Positions 18,414-27,746 of a stretch of 64,000 nucleotides of DNA are shown here, in pieces. The stretch comes from Clostridioides difficile (GTDB taxonomy: Bacteria; Bacillota; Clostridia; Peptostreptococcales; Peptostreptococcaceae). Within the stretch, counting starts at the first letter, position 1. Every line of letters starts with the position of its first letter. Made by a program: the position numbers and the translations under genes. The notes under the pieces are model-generated. The model was given only the letters and a program-made list of their open reading frames with translations. It had not been told where the DNA came from and searched no databases. The stretch is taken from assembly GCF_001299635.1 (NCBI RefSeq), contig NZ_JRHN01000047.1, positions 186,001-250,000 on the forward strand, written 5' to 3'.

Positions 18414-19283
18414 TTAACACTCTACTGTTCCTACTGCTTTTCCCACACATCCACAAACTTCCATTCTACTCTTCACAAACTCTTTAACTGAATCTAAACC
18501 TTTTTTACCATACTTCTTAGGGTCAATCACTTCTGGGTCAGAATTAAGTACATCCTTAACACCATTACTATAAGCAATCCTTAATTCTGTTGCATAATTA
18601 ACCTTACAAATTCCTCTTTTTATAGATTCTTTAATCATCTCATCTGGTATTCCAGACCCTCCATGTAACACTAATGGAACTGATACCACTTCTCTAATCT
18701 GAGACAATCTATCTAAATCAAGCTTTGGTTCTCCTTTATATAGACCATGTGCTGTACCTATTGCTACTGCTAGAGATGATACTCCTGTTCTCTCTACAAA
18801 CTCTTTTGCTTCTAGTGGGTCTGTGTATGCTCCACCATCTCCACCATCTAAGTCGTCTTCCTTACCTCCAACTTTACCTAATTCAGCTTCAACAGGTATA
18901 TCTGAAGGCATACATGCATCTACAACAGATTTGGATATTGAAATATTGTCTTCGTAACTTTCATGAGAACCATCAATCATAATAGAAGTATATCCAACTC
19001 TAAGTGCTTGCATAGCTAGTTCAAAACTTGAACCGTGGTCTAAGTGCATTGCTACAGGTATACTTGCCTTTTCTGATGCTACCTTTACATTTGCTAAATA
19101 ATAATCTAGCCCTGCATACTTTATTGTTGAAGGTGTTGTTTGTAGTATTACAGGTGATTTAAGTTCCTCAGCAGCCTCTATTACTGCCATAACCATCTCC
19201 ATATTTTCTACATTAAATGCACCTACTGCATAATGTCCTTCTTGTGCATCTAATAATATTTGTTTAGTTGTCACTAATGCCAT
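18414..19283 (-). CDS. Class II ketose-bisphosphate aldolase
   Basis: A 289-residue zinc aldolase of the fructose/tagatose-bisphosphate family. YAVGAFNVENMEMV at the N-terminus, PVAMHLDHGSSFE (zinc and catalytic Asp/His), SIMIDGSHESYEDN, AIGTAHGLYKGEP and PLVLHGGSGIPDE occur in the family order. It follows a fructose PTS and a PfkB kinase in one minus-strand operon, so it probably cleaves the fructose- or tagatose-1,6-bisphosphate made by that kinase. The ATG has AGGAGG upstream and the gap to the PTS gene is 11 bp. Sequence alone does not decide between fructose and tagatose. Confidence 0.93.
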   Translation of the reverse strand: MALVTTKQILLDAQEGHYAVGAFNVENMEMVMAVIEAAEELKSPVILQTTPSTIKYAGLDYYLANVKVASEKASIPVAMHLDHGSSFELAMQALRVGYTSIMIDGSHESYEDNISISKSVVDACMPSDIPVEAELGKVGGKEDDLDGGDGGAYTDPLEAKEFVERTGVSSLAVAIGTAHGLYKGEPKLDLDRLSQIREVVSVPLVLHGGSGIPDEMIKESIKRGICKVNYATELRIAYSNGVKDVLNSDPEVIDPKKYGKKGLDSVKEFVKSRMEVCGCVGKAVGTVEC

Positions 19284-19294
19284 AATTCATCCTC

Positions 19295-21226
19295 CTATAT
19301 ACTTATACTGATTTCTTCATTATTTAATTTCGATACTATTTCTCTACTTGTTTTACTGTTTAGTAACTCATTTAAAAATTCTTCATGCATTAACTTTGAA
19401 GATAGCTGAGACAGTGTCTTTAAGTGTAAATTATCATCACTATCTGTTGCTGCTATCATAAATATAATATTTACTAAACTTCCATCCTCTGATTCAAAAT
19501 CAAATCCTTCTTTTGATACACCTACTGCTACACGTGGTATTTTTACTGCATCTGTCTTTGCATGTGGTATAGCTATCCCCATCCCAAAACCTGTAGACGA
19601 TATTTCTTCTCTCTTATAAATTTCTTCTTTAAATTTATTCTTATCTGAAAGAACACCTGATTTATCAAGTATTTCAACCATCTCATCAATTACATCTGCT
19701 TTCTTTTTTCCCTTAACATTTAAAACTACTGTTTCTTCATCATATAAAGTTATGCCATTAGATACGTTTTCCAATCTTGTAATGTTATCTGTGCTTTTAT
19801 GTCTATTTTCATTTTTAATTTCAGTTGAATTTTCTGTAGTAGTTTTGTTATTTACTACTTTAGGTGTAACCACCATATAAAGTATGGCTCCTACTAATGA
19901 ACCTACCAATATACACCCTACCCATAAAAGTGGCTTATTGACTAATCCTAGAACCAAAAATCCTCCATGTGGAGCTGGTACCTCTATTTTCATTATATAA
20001 GTTAAAATTGCTGATATTGATGAACCAATCATAAGTACTGGCAACACTTTTAATGGATTCTTTGCTGCAAAAGGTATTGCTCCTTCTGTTATATGAGTAC
20101 TACCTAGTATATAGTTAATTAACCCTGCTGCTCTATCTTCTTCTGTAAATCTGTTTTTAAATAAAGTAGATGCTATTGCTATTACTAATGGTGGTGTTAT
20201 ACAAGCTGCAGATACACCTGCCATAAATAAATAGTTTCCTTGTCCTAGAAGCATTGTTCCAGTTACATATGCTGCTTTATTTACTGGACCTCCCATATCA
20301 AATGCTGACATACAACCTATTACGATTCCTAATATTATAGGACTTGAATTTTGTAATCCTGAAAGGAAGTTCATCATAGCATTGTTAAGTGCTGAACATG
20401 GCCCTCCAAGCAATAACATAACTACACCGACAAAACCTACACTGACTATAGGAATTATAAAAATTGATTTAAGACCTTCTAACTGTCTTGGTAATTTTCT
20501 TAATATATGTACAAATAAATTTACTAAGTAACCTGCTAAAAATCCTGCTATAATTCCACCTAAAAATCCTGAACCTGTGTCAAAGGATATCATTCCTCCA
20601 ACAAGACCCGCTAACATACCAGGTCTTCCTGATATAGATTGAGCTATAAATGCTGCTAATACAGGAACCATCAAATTCATAGAATATCCACCAACAGATT
20701 TTAATGTAGCTGCTATCTGATTATACTGTTCTGAATTTGGGTCAAATGAGTAAATACCCCACAAAAATGATATGGCAGTTAGTACTCCACCTGCTACTAC
20801 TAAAGGTAACATATGAGATACACCATTCATTAAGTCCTTATATAACTTTTGACCAAATGATAAATTACCTTCTTCTTTAAGTTTGCTACTTGATGTACTT
20901 CCTTTTCTAATAGGGGCTTTCTCATCAATACATTTTTGTATAAGCTCAGTAGCTTTGTGTATACCTTCTTTGACAGGTACTTCTATTACTGGCTTTCCAT
21001 TGAATCTATCCATATCGACGTTTTTATCACAAGCCACTATTATTGCATCTGCCATTTCAATATCTTTTGTTGTTAGTTTATTTTCTACTCCTATAGCTCC
21101 ATTCGTTTCAACTTTTATATCGCAACCTAATTCTTTGGCAGCTTTTTTTAATGCTTCTTCTGCCATAAAAGTATGAGCTATCCCAGTTGGGCAACCTGTT
21201 ACACCTAGAATCATCCTCTTACCCAT
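19295..21226 (-). CDS. Fructose-family PTS IIBCA
   Basis: A 643-residue fructose-type PTS permease in the order IIB-IIC-IIA. IIB (residues 1-100) has VTGCPTGIAHTFMAEEAL with phosphorylated C12; IIC (about 130-470) has about ten membrane segments and FDMGGPVNKAA and STHITEGAIPFAA loops; a 50-residue charged linker leads to IIA, whose active histidine is H555 in GIAIPHAKTDA. It lies between the PfkB kinase (2-bp gap) and the aldolase. The product is expected to be the 1-phosphate of fructose or a similar ketohexose. A second fructose PTS at 59196-61091 has the order A-B-C. Confidence 0.95.
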   Translation of the reverse strand: MGKRMILGVTGCPTGIAHTFMAEEALKKAAKELGCDIKVETNGAIGVENKLTTKDIEMADAIIVACDKNVDMDRFNGKPVIEVPVKEGIHKATELIQKCIDEKAPIRKGSTSSSKLKEEGNLSFGQKLYKDLMNGVSHMLPLVVAGGVLTAISFLWGIYSFDPNSEQYNQIAATLKSVGGYSMNLMVPVLAAFIAQSISGRPGMLAGLVGGMISFDTGSGFLGGIIAGFLAGYLVNLFVHILRKLPRQLEGLKSIFIIPIVSVGFVGVVMLLLGGPCSALNNAMMNFLSGLQNSSPIILGIVIGCMSAFDMGGPVNKAAYVTGTMLLGQGNYLFMAGVSAACITPPLVIAIASTLFKNRFTEEDRAAGLINYILGSTHITEGAIPFAAKNPLKVLPVLMIGSSISAILTYIMKIEVPAPHGGFLVLGLVNKPLLWVGCILVGSLVGAILYMVVTPKVVNNKTTTENSTEIKNENRHKSTDNITRLENVSNGITLYDEETVVLNVKGKKKADVIDEMVEILDKSGVLSDKNKFKEEIYKREEISSTGFGMGIAIPHAKTDAVKIPRVAVGVSKEGFDFESEDGSLVNIIFMIAATDSDDNLHLKTLSQLSSKLMHEEFLNELLNSKTSREIVSKLNNEEISISI

Positions 21227-21228
21227 TT

Positions 21229-22149
21229 TTATACCACCTTTCTAACTTTTATATTTTTTATATAGTCTTCTACATTCTCCAAATTACCTATACCATTACT
21301 TTCAGCTACACTTGCTCCTGTTGCTGATGACCTTTTTAATGCATTTTCAATATCTTCTTGATTTTCTAACCATATACTCAAAAAAGCAGCCAATGCAGAA
21401 TCTCCAGCACAAGCAGAACTAACAACTGTAACCGGTTGAGTACTAGCATAATAAATCGATTTTCCATTATAAAAATAAGAACCCTTTTCCCCTAGAGTTA
21501 GCAAGATATTTTGAGCACCTTTCAAGTGTAATAGCTTAAGTACATCTTTAATATCTTCTTCATCTCTTACAATAATTCCAAATATATCTTTTATTTCTTC
21601 ATCATTTGGCTTTATCAAATATGGATTATATTGTAGTAATTCCTTTAGTTTTGGTGAACTTATATCCAGTATTATTTTTATATTTTTATTTTTACAAATT
21701 TTAAATATCTCTTCATAGTAATTATCATCAATTCCAGGTGGTAGACTCCCACTTATCGATAGATGACTTATATCTTCTAGAGACTCTATCTTCTCCAACA
21801 TATCTAGCTTTTGTTTTTCATCTACATATGACCCAGAGTTAACAAATTTAAACTCGTCACTCCCATCATTTAAAAATATATTTATACGAGTCGTATCTTC
21901 TACCCAAGTGGGTAATACATCAAACCCTCTTTTTTCACTTTCCTCAACTATATATCTTCCTGAAAATCCTCCAAAAAAACCTAATATTTTGGATTCTATA
22001 CCATAATGACCTAGTACAAATGATACATTTAGACCTTTTCCATTAGGAGAATATATAGCATTAGATGTACGATTTACTAATTTGCTTTTTATACCATTAG
22101 TAGATATATTCATGTCTATTGCTGGATTAGTAGTTAATGTATATATCAT
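21229..22149 (-). CDS. 1-phosphofructokinase / tagatose-6-phosphate kinase family (PfkB)
   Basis: A 306-residue PfkB kinase of the FruK/LacC group, which phosphorylates a ketohexose phosphate to the bisphosphate. TLTTNPAIDMN at the N-terminus, the NGKGLNVSFVLGHYG motif, SGSLPPG, LIKPNDEE and the C-terminal VVSSACAGDSALAAF with the catalytic aspartate are visible. The usual GAGDS is ACAGDS here, which still retains the base. I chose the ATG at 22149 after AAGGGGGA; the longer frame is poorly supported. It is upstream of the fructose PTS and aldolase, making a complete uptake-to-triose-phosphate pathway. Confidence 0.92.
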   Translation of the reverse strand: MIYTLTTNPAIDMNISTNGIKSKLVNRTSNAIYSPNGKGLNVSFVLGHYGIESKILGFFGGFSGRYIVEESEKRGFDVLPTWVEDTTRINIFLNDGSDEFKFVNSGSYVDEKQKLDMLEKIESLEDISHLSISGSLPPGIDDNYYEEIFKICKNKNIKIILDISSPKLKELLQYNPYLIKPNDEEIKDIFGIIVRDEEDIKDVLKLLHLKGAQNILLTLGEKGSYFYNGKSIYYASTQPVTVVSSACAGDSALAAFLSIWLENQEDIENALKRSSATGASVAESNGIGNLENVEDYIKNIKVRKVV

Positions 22150-22189
22150 TGTCTTCCCCCTTGCTTCTGTTGTGTATATTTTCATTATA

Positions 22190-22243
22190 ATAAAAAAGTC
22201 TATGAAAATCTTTTCACAAATAGAAAATCGATTTTCATAGACT
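22190..22243 (-). terminator. Terminator or attenuator between rpiR and the fructose operon
   Basis: A 14-bp stem, AGTCTATGAAAATC (22197-22210) with its complement (22230-22243), is followed on the minus strand by TTTTTTATTATAATG. It ends 40 bases before the kinase start codon, so it separates the regulator gene from the operon. A TATAAT falls in the T-rich tail and could be the operon's -10 box. Confidence 0.75.
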
Positions 22244-22250
22244 CTTCAAT

Positions 22251-23003
22251 TTAATTCTCAGAATTATTATACCTAACCATATAGTCTATAATTATCCTAG
22301 ATATAATATACAAGGGTAACCTAGATGATACTTCATATTCAGAAATTGATATATGCTCATGCTTATATCCTACAATATATAAATCTGAATACTTTATAAG
22401 TTTTGCATTTTCACTACAACAACATGTTATAACTTTAGCTCCTCCTAAATTGGCATTTTGTGCTGACTCTACAAGTTCCACAGTATTTCCATTCAATGAA
22501 AAAATAATTATAAGCTCATCTTTTTTTATTGATTTAGATTTTATTTTCATTATATTAGGGTCATTTATAAAGACCACATTGAAATCGAGCAGTTGCAATT
22601 TAAGACTAAACTCTTTTGCTACATATTCAGTAAGTCCTCTTGCTAAAATATATATCTTACTAGACTCGTTTATAGCTTTTATTATATTAATTAATGTAGT
22701 TAAAGATATTTGTTCTATAACCCTTTGTGCTTCAATAAAAGATTTATTTATTATATCCCCCATATTTTGTATATCATCATTTTCATCTTTTACTGTTAAT
22801 CTATACCTTAGTTCATTAAATCCATTTAAACCACATTTTCTAATTGCCCTTGAAACAGTTGCTGGAGATGAATATGTTTCATGAGCAATCTCTACTATAG
22901 ATAATTCTGGTAATATCGACTCATTTTCATTTATAAATTTAATTATTTCAAGTTCTGTCTTAGTTAGATTTTCAGAATTACTTTTGTTTAGCTCAATTAT
23001 CAT
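22251..23003 (-). CDS. RpiR/MurR-family transcriptional regulator
   Basis: A 250-residue regulator with an N-terminal RpiR helix-turn-helix (LTKTELEIIKFINENESILPELSIVEIAHETYSSPATVSRAIRKCGLNGFNELR region, residues 14-68) and a C-terminal SIS sugar-phosphate-binding domain (IYILARGLTEYVAKEFSLKL, IIFSLNGNTVELVESAQNA). Proteins of this type sense phosphorylated sugars. It directly precedes the kinase-PTS-aldolase operon but is separated from it by a terminator, so it is probably its regulator and a separate transcript. AGGAGAG precedes the ATG. The 254-bp gap upstream has no clear promoter by my reading. Confidence 0.92.
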   Translation of the reverse strand: MIIELNKSNSENLTKTELEIIKFINENESILPELSIVEIAHETYSSPATVSRAIRKCGLNGFNELRYRLTVKDENDDIQNMGDIINKSFIEAQRVIEQISLTTLINIIKAINESSKIYILARGLTEYVAKEFSLKLQLLDFNVVFINDPNIMKIKSKSIKKDELIIIFSLNGNTVELVESAQNANLGGAKVITCCCSENAKLIKYSDLYIVGYKHEHISISEYEVSSRLPLYIISRIIIDYMVRYNNSEN

Positions 23004-23257
23004 ATTTTTCTCTCCTTATATCTAAGTTTGTCTATCTAATTTTATCAAATATTATATAAATAATATATTCCCTCTTAACTACTTATTTTTATACACAATT
23101 AAGATTTAGTCAATGTCTATATATGTAAATTTATAATATAATAATTTTGTACTTCAATTTATTATAGTATTCTGTAATAAAAATAAACAGTCTATATCAC
23201 TGAAAAAATCTAAATTCATGTGTAATATCTTTCTTTTTTATCTAGCATATCTTATTT

Positions 23258-24418
23258 TTAATATGACTTATTTCTTAACTGTTGTACACTAGTTATGAGA
23301 TTAAATATTTGTATTGTGGTAGCAGTCATATTATCGCTAGCAGTTTTTTTATCCATAGCCTCTTCTATTGTCATAGCTCTATTTACTATAGAAAAATAAG
23401 CATCTATTCCGTCTTCATTACACTTAACTGCATCTTCTGTTATTGCTCCAGCCAAACCTATTACTTTTATCCCATATTTTTTAGCCAATTTTGCAACTCC
23501 TATTGGTGCCTTGCCCATAGCAGTTTGCTTATCCAATCTACCTTCTCCTGTTATTACAAAGTCTACATCTTTCAACTCATCCTCTAATTTAATTTCTTCT
23601 AATATTATTTTTATGCCAGATTCTAACTTTGAATTTAAGAATCCTAAAAAGGCAAATCCTAATCCACCTGCTGCTCCTACCCCTTTTACATTGGCTATAT
23701 CTTTATCCAAATCATTTTTAACTACATTAGAAAAATTTCTAAGCCCATTATCTAACTCTTCAATTATTTCTCGTGTTGCACCTTTTTGAGGTCCATATAT
23801 GTATCCAGCTCCATTTTCTCCAAACAGTGGATTGTTTACATCACAAGCTATTTTAAAGTTACATTCATCTAATTCTTTTAGTCTATTATCTATTTTTATG
23901 TGTCTTATTTTATTTAAAACTTTTCCACCTAAATCTACTAATTTATTATTCTTATCATAAAACTCAAACCCTAAAGCTTGAAGCATACCTACTCCTGCAT
24001 CATTGGTAGCACTTCCACCTAATCCTACTATAAAATTTCTACAGCCTTTATTTATTGCTTCCTTTATTATTTCTCCAATACCATAAGTTGTAGTGTATAA
24101 AGGATTTCTAAGTTCAGTTGGGACTAATGTCAATCCTGATGCTTGAGCAATTTCTATTATTGCAGTATTCGTATCTTTTAATAATCCATATGTCGCATTT
24201 ACTTTCTTAATTATTGGCCCAGTAACTTCTATAGTTTCTTTTGTCCCATTCATTCCTTGAACTAAAGCATCTACTGTTCCTTCACCACCGTCAGCAAGTG
24301 GTAGTATCTTTACTTTTGCATTTTTTTCAACTTTTAATATCCCTTTTTTGATTGCATTTGCTGCTTCAATTGAGGATAAACTCCCCTTAAAGGAATCTAT
24401 AGAGATTAATATTTTCAT
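23258..24418 (-). CDS. Glycerate kinase, GlxK/GarK type
   Basis: A 386-residue class II glycerate kinase, which phosphorylates D-glycerate to 2-phosphoglycerate with ATP. The N-terminus ILISIDSFKGSLSSIEAANAIKKG, the LPLADGGEGTVDALV block, GLGGSATNDAGVGMLQALG and FVITGEGRLDKQTAMGKAP are diagnostic. AAGGAG precedes the ATG by nine bases. A terminator at 24464-24499 separates it from the M20 gene upstream, so it is probably an independent transcript. No glycerate transporter or dehydrogenase is adjacent. Confidence 0.94.
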   Translation of the reverse strand: MKILISIDSFKGSLSSIEAANAIKKGILKVEKNAKVKILPLADGGEGTVDALVQGMNGTKETIEVTGPIIKKVNATYGLLKDTNTAIIEIAQASGLTLVPTELRNPLYTTTYGIGEIIKEAINKGCRNFIVGLGGSATNDAGVGMLQALGFEFYDKNNKLVDLGGKVLNKIRHIKIDNRLKELDECNFKIACDVNNPLFGENGAGYIYGPQKGATREIIEELDNGLRNFSNVVKNDLDKDIANVKGVGAAGGLGFAFLGFLNSKLESGIKIILEEIKLEDELKDVDFVITGEGRLDKQTAMGKAPIGVAKLAKKYGIKVIGLAGAITEDAVKCNEDGIDAYFSIVNRAMTIEEAMDKKTASDNMTATTIQIFNLITSVQQLRNKSY

Positions 24419-24463
24419 ATTTATCTACTCCTTATTTTAATATACGATTTTATAATATTAATA

Positions 24464-24499
24464 AAAGAGGTATTACCGATTTTCAAGTAATACCTCTTT
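24464..24499 (-). terminator. Terminator of the YfcC-M20 operon
   Basis: AAAGAGGTATTAC (24464-24476) pairs perfectly with GTAATACCTCTTT (24487-24499), followed on the minus strand by TTTTATTAATATT. It is 15 bp after the M20 stop codon and sets the end of the lysine-riboswitch operon before the glycerate kinase gene. Confidence 0.85.
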
Positions 24500-24513
24500 G
24501 TTTTATTTTTAAA

Positions 24514-25701
24514 TTAATTTATGTGATTTTTCTTAATATCATCAAGTAGTCCATCTTCTAAATAAATTTCTAATGCACAACCCACCATTGCCTTTACTGC
24601 TTTATGAAGTTTATCATAAGCTTCTGTAGAATTTGCATAATTTAGAAATTCTTTTTCATGAACATATACCATTGGATTTATATCTAAAGCTATTTCTGTA
24701 TACATAGTAGGGCAAACTTGACTTACATTACCTATATCTGTAGAACCCACTGGTCCATCTTTTCCCTCTAATATATCTGTTATACCTGCTTCAATCAAAT
24801 TATTTTTTGTTATATTTTGAAGTACTTTATTATTTATTATATTGTCAAAAGAATTTTCAAAATATCTATAAGATAGCTTAGCTCCTGTCATTAACTCTGC
24901 ACCTTTTGCACAGTTTATAACTTTTTTAGTAACTTCATCTAAATAACTTCTTTCAGCAGCTCTTACAAAAAACTTACAAGCAGCTTTTTCTGGAACTATA
25001 TTTGGAGCTTCTCCTCCATTTGAAACTATACCATGTATTCTAACATCTGATTTTACATGTTGTCTTAGGGCATTTATTCCAGCAAAAGTAAGTTGTACTG
25101 CATCCAATGCATTAACTCCCATATGAGGATGACTAGCCGCATGTGCTGATACACCTTCAAAGCTAAACTCTAATGAGTCTATTGCTAAAGCTTTGCAGTT
25201 TATATTATTAAAAGCTTCTATATGCATCTGATAGCTTACATCAATATCATCAAAAGCTCCTGCTTTAACTAAGTCACATTTTCCTCCTGTTGTTTCTTCA
25301 GCTGGTGTTCCTATTAATACAATTTTTCCTTTAAAACTTTCTTTTAACTTGCTTAATACTATACAAGCTCCTAGTGTAGATGCTGCAATCCAGTTATGCC
25401 CACAAGCATGACCTGGCTCTTTATCTTCTCCATATCCAGGAAGTGCATCATACTCAGCTAAAAATGCTATAGTAGGACCATCACTATCTCCTAGCTCTGC
25501 TCTAAAAGCAGTATCCATATTACAGTATGGATAAGTTGTATCAAATCCATATTCCTTCATTTTCTCTACTAAATATTTTGATGATATATATTCTTCATCT
25601 CCTAGCTCTGGGTTGTTGAATATAAAATCGCATACTTCTTCAATTTCTTTTCCAAGTTCATTCTCTATCTCATAAGCTCTTTTCTTTATACTCTCTATCA
25701 T
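24514..25701 (-). CDS. M20-family amidohydrolase (peptidase M20D-like)
   Basis: A 395-residue zinc amidohydrolase. The first metal site region is AFLAEYDALPGYG with GHACGHNWIAAST; the catalytic base region is IGTPAEETTGGK; the dimerisation lid has SAHAASHPHMGVNALDA; and STDIGNVSQVCPTMYTEIA is near the C-terminus. These fit AbgB/p-aminobenzoyl-glutamate hydrolase-like and N-acyl amino acid hydrolases. It has AGGAGG before the ATG and lies 13 bp after a YfcC transporter that is preceded by a lysine riboswitch. A lysine- or diaminopimelate-containing amide is therefore a reasonable substrate guess. Sequence alone does not give the substrate. Confidence 0.9.
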   Translation of the reverse strand: MIESIKKRAYEIENELGKEIEEVCDFIFNNPELGDEEYISSKYLVEKMKEYGFDTTYPYCNMDTAFRAELGDSDGPTIAFLAEYDALPGYGEDKEPGHACGHNWIAASTLGACIVLSKLKESFKGKIVLIGTPAEETTGGKCDLVKAGAFDDIDVSYQMHIEAFNNINCKALAIDSLEFSFEGVSAHAASHPHMGVNALDAVQLTFAGINALRQHVKSDVRIHGIVSNGGEAPNIVPEKAACKFFVRAAERSYLDEVTKKVINCAKGAELMTGAKLSYRYFENSFDNIINNKVLQNITKNNLIEAGITDILEGKDGPVGSTDIGNVSQVCPTMYTEIALDINPMVYVHEKEFLNYANSTEAYDKLHKAVKAMVGCALEIYLEDGLLDDIKKNHIN

Positions 25702-25714
25702 AACTTACCTCCTA

Positions 25715-27106
25715 TTAGAATCCTAGATATAATCCTACTGTCAAAAATACCATTACAAGAATTGTTAATACTACCATTAGAGGAACTATGAATCTAACCC
25801 ACTTTGACCAAGGAATATTAGCTACTGCTAGTGCTCCCATTAAAACACCTGATGTAGGTGTTATTAAGTTAGTTACACCTATCCCAAATTGATAAGCTGT
25901 AACTATCATTTGTCTAGATACATCTACTAAGTCTCCAAGTGGTGCAAGTACAGGTATTGTAAGTGATGCAAGCCCTGATGCTGATGGTATTAAAAATGCT
26001 ATTAATCCTTCTATTAAGAAAGTTAAGTTTATAAATATAGTTTTTGGTAATCCATTTAATAAATTTGCCGCAGAATTTAAAATTGTATCTATTATAAATC
26101 CATTTTCTGCTATTATTACAATTCCACGTGCAAATGCTATACATAATCCTGCTGTCATTAAATCTCCAGCTCCACTTATAAATGAATTAACTATTTCATC
26201 TTGCTTAAGCCCTGATGCTATTCCAGATATTATACCTATGGCTGTAAATATCATTGCAATTTCAGCTATATACCATCCTAATTTTAAAACACCAAATATC
26301 ATAATTCCCATACCTATTACGAAAATTGCTATTACAATGGCTTCTCTTTTTGTAAATTCTTTTATGTTTGTATCACTATTAACCATTGATTCTTGATTCA
26401 GTGATATATCATGTACTAAAGACTTTTTAGGGTCTTTTTTTACTTTATTAGCATACATCATAACAAATGCTATAGATATAGCCATATATATTATAAACAT
26501 AACAACTCTAAACTCTATTCCAGAACCTGGTGCTATTTGTGACAATGCCTGTGCTATTCCTACAGAGAAAGGATTAGTAGTCGCCGCTCCAAATCCAGCT
26601 GTTGCCCCTATAAATACTGTTGCCACCGCGGTTAATGAATCATATCCCATGCTGGTCATAAGTGGAATAAATATCATATAAAAAGGTAATGTTTCTTCAC
26701 TCATTCCAAAAGTTGTACCACCAAGACCAAATAAAATCATAGATATAGGTATTATTAAAAATTGAAACTTCTTCATTTTATTTACAGTGTGCGCTATAAT
26801 GGCTTCTATTGCACCTGTTTTATTAACTATTCCAAAAGCCCCTCCAACTATTAAAACAAATCCAACTACTTCAGCTGCATCTATAAATCCATTTATAGGA
26901 GCTGAAAATACATCAGTAATACCTTGTGGATTTGATGGTGCTTTTTCATAAGTTCCAGCTACAACAACTGACCTTCCGTCTATATCTACCCTTTCAAAAT
27001 TTCCACTTGGTACTATCCAAGTAAGAACTGCCATTACTACTATTAATAAGAATATTATAGTAAGTGTCTGCGGCATAGTAAACCTCTTCTTTTTTAAACT
27101 GCTCAT
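25715..27106 (-). CDS. YfcC-family membrane transporter under lysine riboswitch control
   Basis: A 463-residue polytopic membrane protein with about 12 segments. MPQTLTIIFLLIVVMAVLTWIVPSG at the N-terminus, FGLGGTTFGMSEETLPFY, and FLIPSASGLASLTIPVLAPLGDLV with VTNLITPTSGVLMGALAVA near the end identify the YfcC/DcuC-like (UPF0104-type ion-transporter superfamily) carriers, annotated variously as dicarboxylate, short-chain or arginine/ornithine carriers. The ATG at 27106 follows GGGGAG. The leader at 27179-27440 has the features of a lysine riboswitch with terminator, so lysine represses it; uptake of lysine or a lysine conjugate is likely. It is co-transcribed with the M20 hydrolase. Confidence 0.88.
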   Translation of the reverse strand: MSSLKKKRFTMPQTLTIIFLLIVVMAVLTWIVPSGNFERVDIDGRSVVVAGTYEKAPSNPQGITDVFSAPINGFIDAAEVVGFVLIVGGAFGIVNKTGAIEAIIAHTVNKMKKFQFLIIPISMILFGLGGTTFGMSEETLPFYMIFIPLMTSMGYDSLTAVATVFIGATAGFGAATTNPFSVGIAQALSQIAPGSGIEFRVVMFIIYMAISIAFVMMYANKVKKDPKKSLVHDISLNQESMVNSDTNIKEFTKREAIVIAIFVIGMGIMIFGVLKLGWYIAEIAMIFTAIGIISGIASGLKQDEIVNSFISGAGDLMTAGLCIAFARGIVIIAENGFIIDTILNSAANLLNGLPKTIFINLTFLIEGLIAFLIPSASGLASLTIPVLAPLGDLVDVSRQMIVTAYQFGIGVTNLITPTSGVLMGALAVANIPWSKWVRFIVPLMVVLTILVMVFLTVGLYLGF

Positions 27107-27178
27107 TTTTATTCTCCCCACTTTTAAATTAAAATATTTTATTATTGCATCCCTTTTCTATCCTATTTTGTATAGATG

Positions 27179-27440
27179 TAAAAAAGCTCAACATGGATAC
27201 ATGTTGAGCTAAATGTGCTAAATACAATATACCTACATCTTCCCTTTATCTTATCTAAGATAGCTCTCCATCAAAATTCGGGATGAATTTGATGACAGTA
27301 CTGTATCTATTAAATACAGTCCCAGCACTAGCTTTGGACACTAGCACTTCGGCACTTACTCCTTTTATATTGCTTCATTGGTTTCCAACCTCTTCAATAC
27401 TAATCTTAGTAAATGCAACCTCTACCTCAATCTTTTTATT
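27179..27440 (-). promoter_or_regulatory. Lysine riboswitch (L box) with intrinsic terminator
   Basis: Read on the minus strand, this leader shows the conserved lysine-aptamer landmarks in order: TTGAGGTAGAGGTTGC (near 27430), GGTGGAAACCAATGAAGC, AGTGCCGAAGTG, GTGCTGGGACTGT, ACAGTACTGTCATC and GGAGAGCTATCTTAG (near 27265). It ends in a terminator in which AGCTCAACATG (27200-27210) pairs with 27185-27195 before TTTTTT. This is the standard off-switch layout: lysine binding favours the terminator. I identified it by motif recognition. Confidence 0.9.
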
Positions 27441-27480
27441 AGATGAGGTAATGCTTATTAAATTTTATTTATTGTAAATA

Positions 27481-27509
27481 ATTGTAGCATAATATGTCGA
27501 GATTGTAAA
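27481..27509 (-). promoter_or_regulatory. Promoter of the lysine-riboswitch operon
   Basis: TTTACA (27504-27509) and TACAAT (27481-27486) are 17 bases apart on the minus strand, about 40 bases upstream of the aptamer. The 27510-27746 stretch beyond shows nothing recognisable. Confidence 0.65.
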
Positions 27510-27746
27510 TATTTTCAATATAATATACTTAGAATTAAATTTTATTTTCCACATCAATAAACTTTATATCTGCACATACATTCAAAGAATGTAGTATATT
27601 TTTATATCTAATTTTTTAAAGTCTGAAGATATATGTTTTTATATGTAACAAATTATACTTTCTCTATTAAGTGAATCTTTGGATATTTTTATTAGATGTT
27701 TATTAATAATTGATTACCATAAGAAATCATTCCATTGTATCCTCAA

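Noticed and set aside
27179-27440. T-box leader considered for the YfcC operon
   Set aside because: The T-box motif is absent, while lysine-aptamer landmarks (GAGGTAGAGG, GCCGAAG, GGAGAGCTATC) are all present.
27283-27477. A 64-codon plus-strand frame
   Set aside because: It lies antisense to the lysine riboswitch aptamer; the sequence is explained by RNA structure on the other strand.
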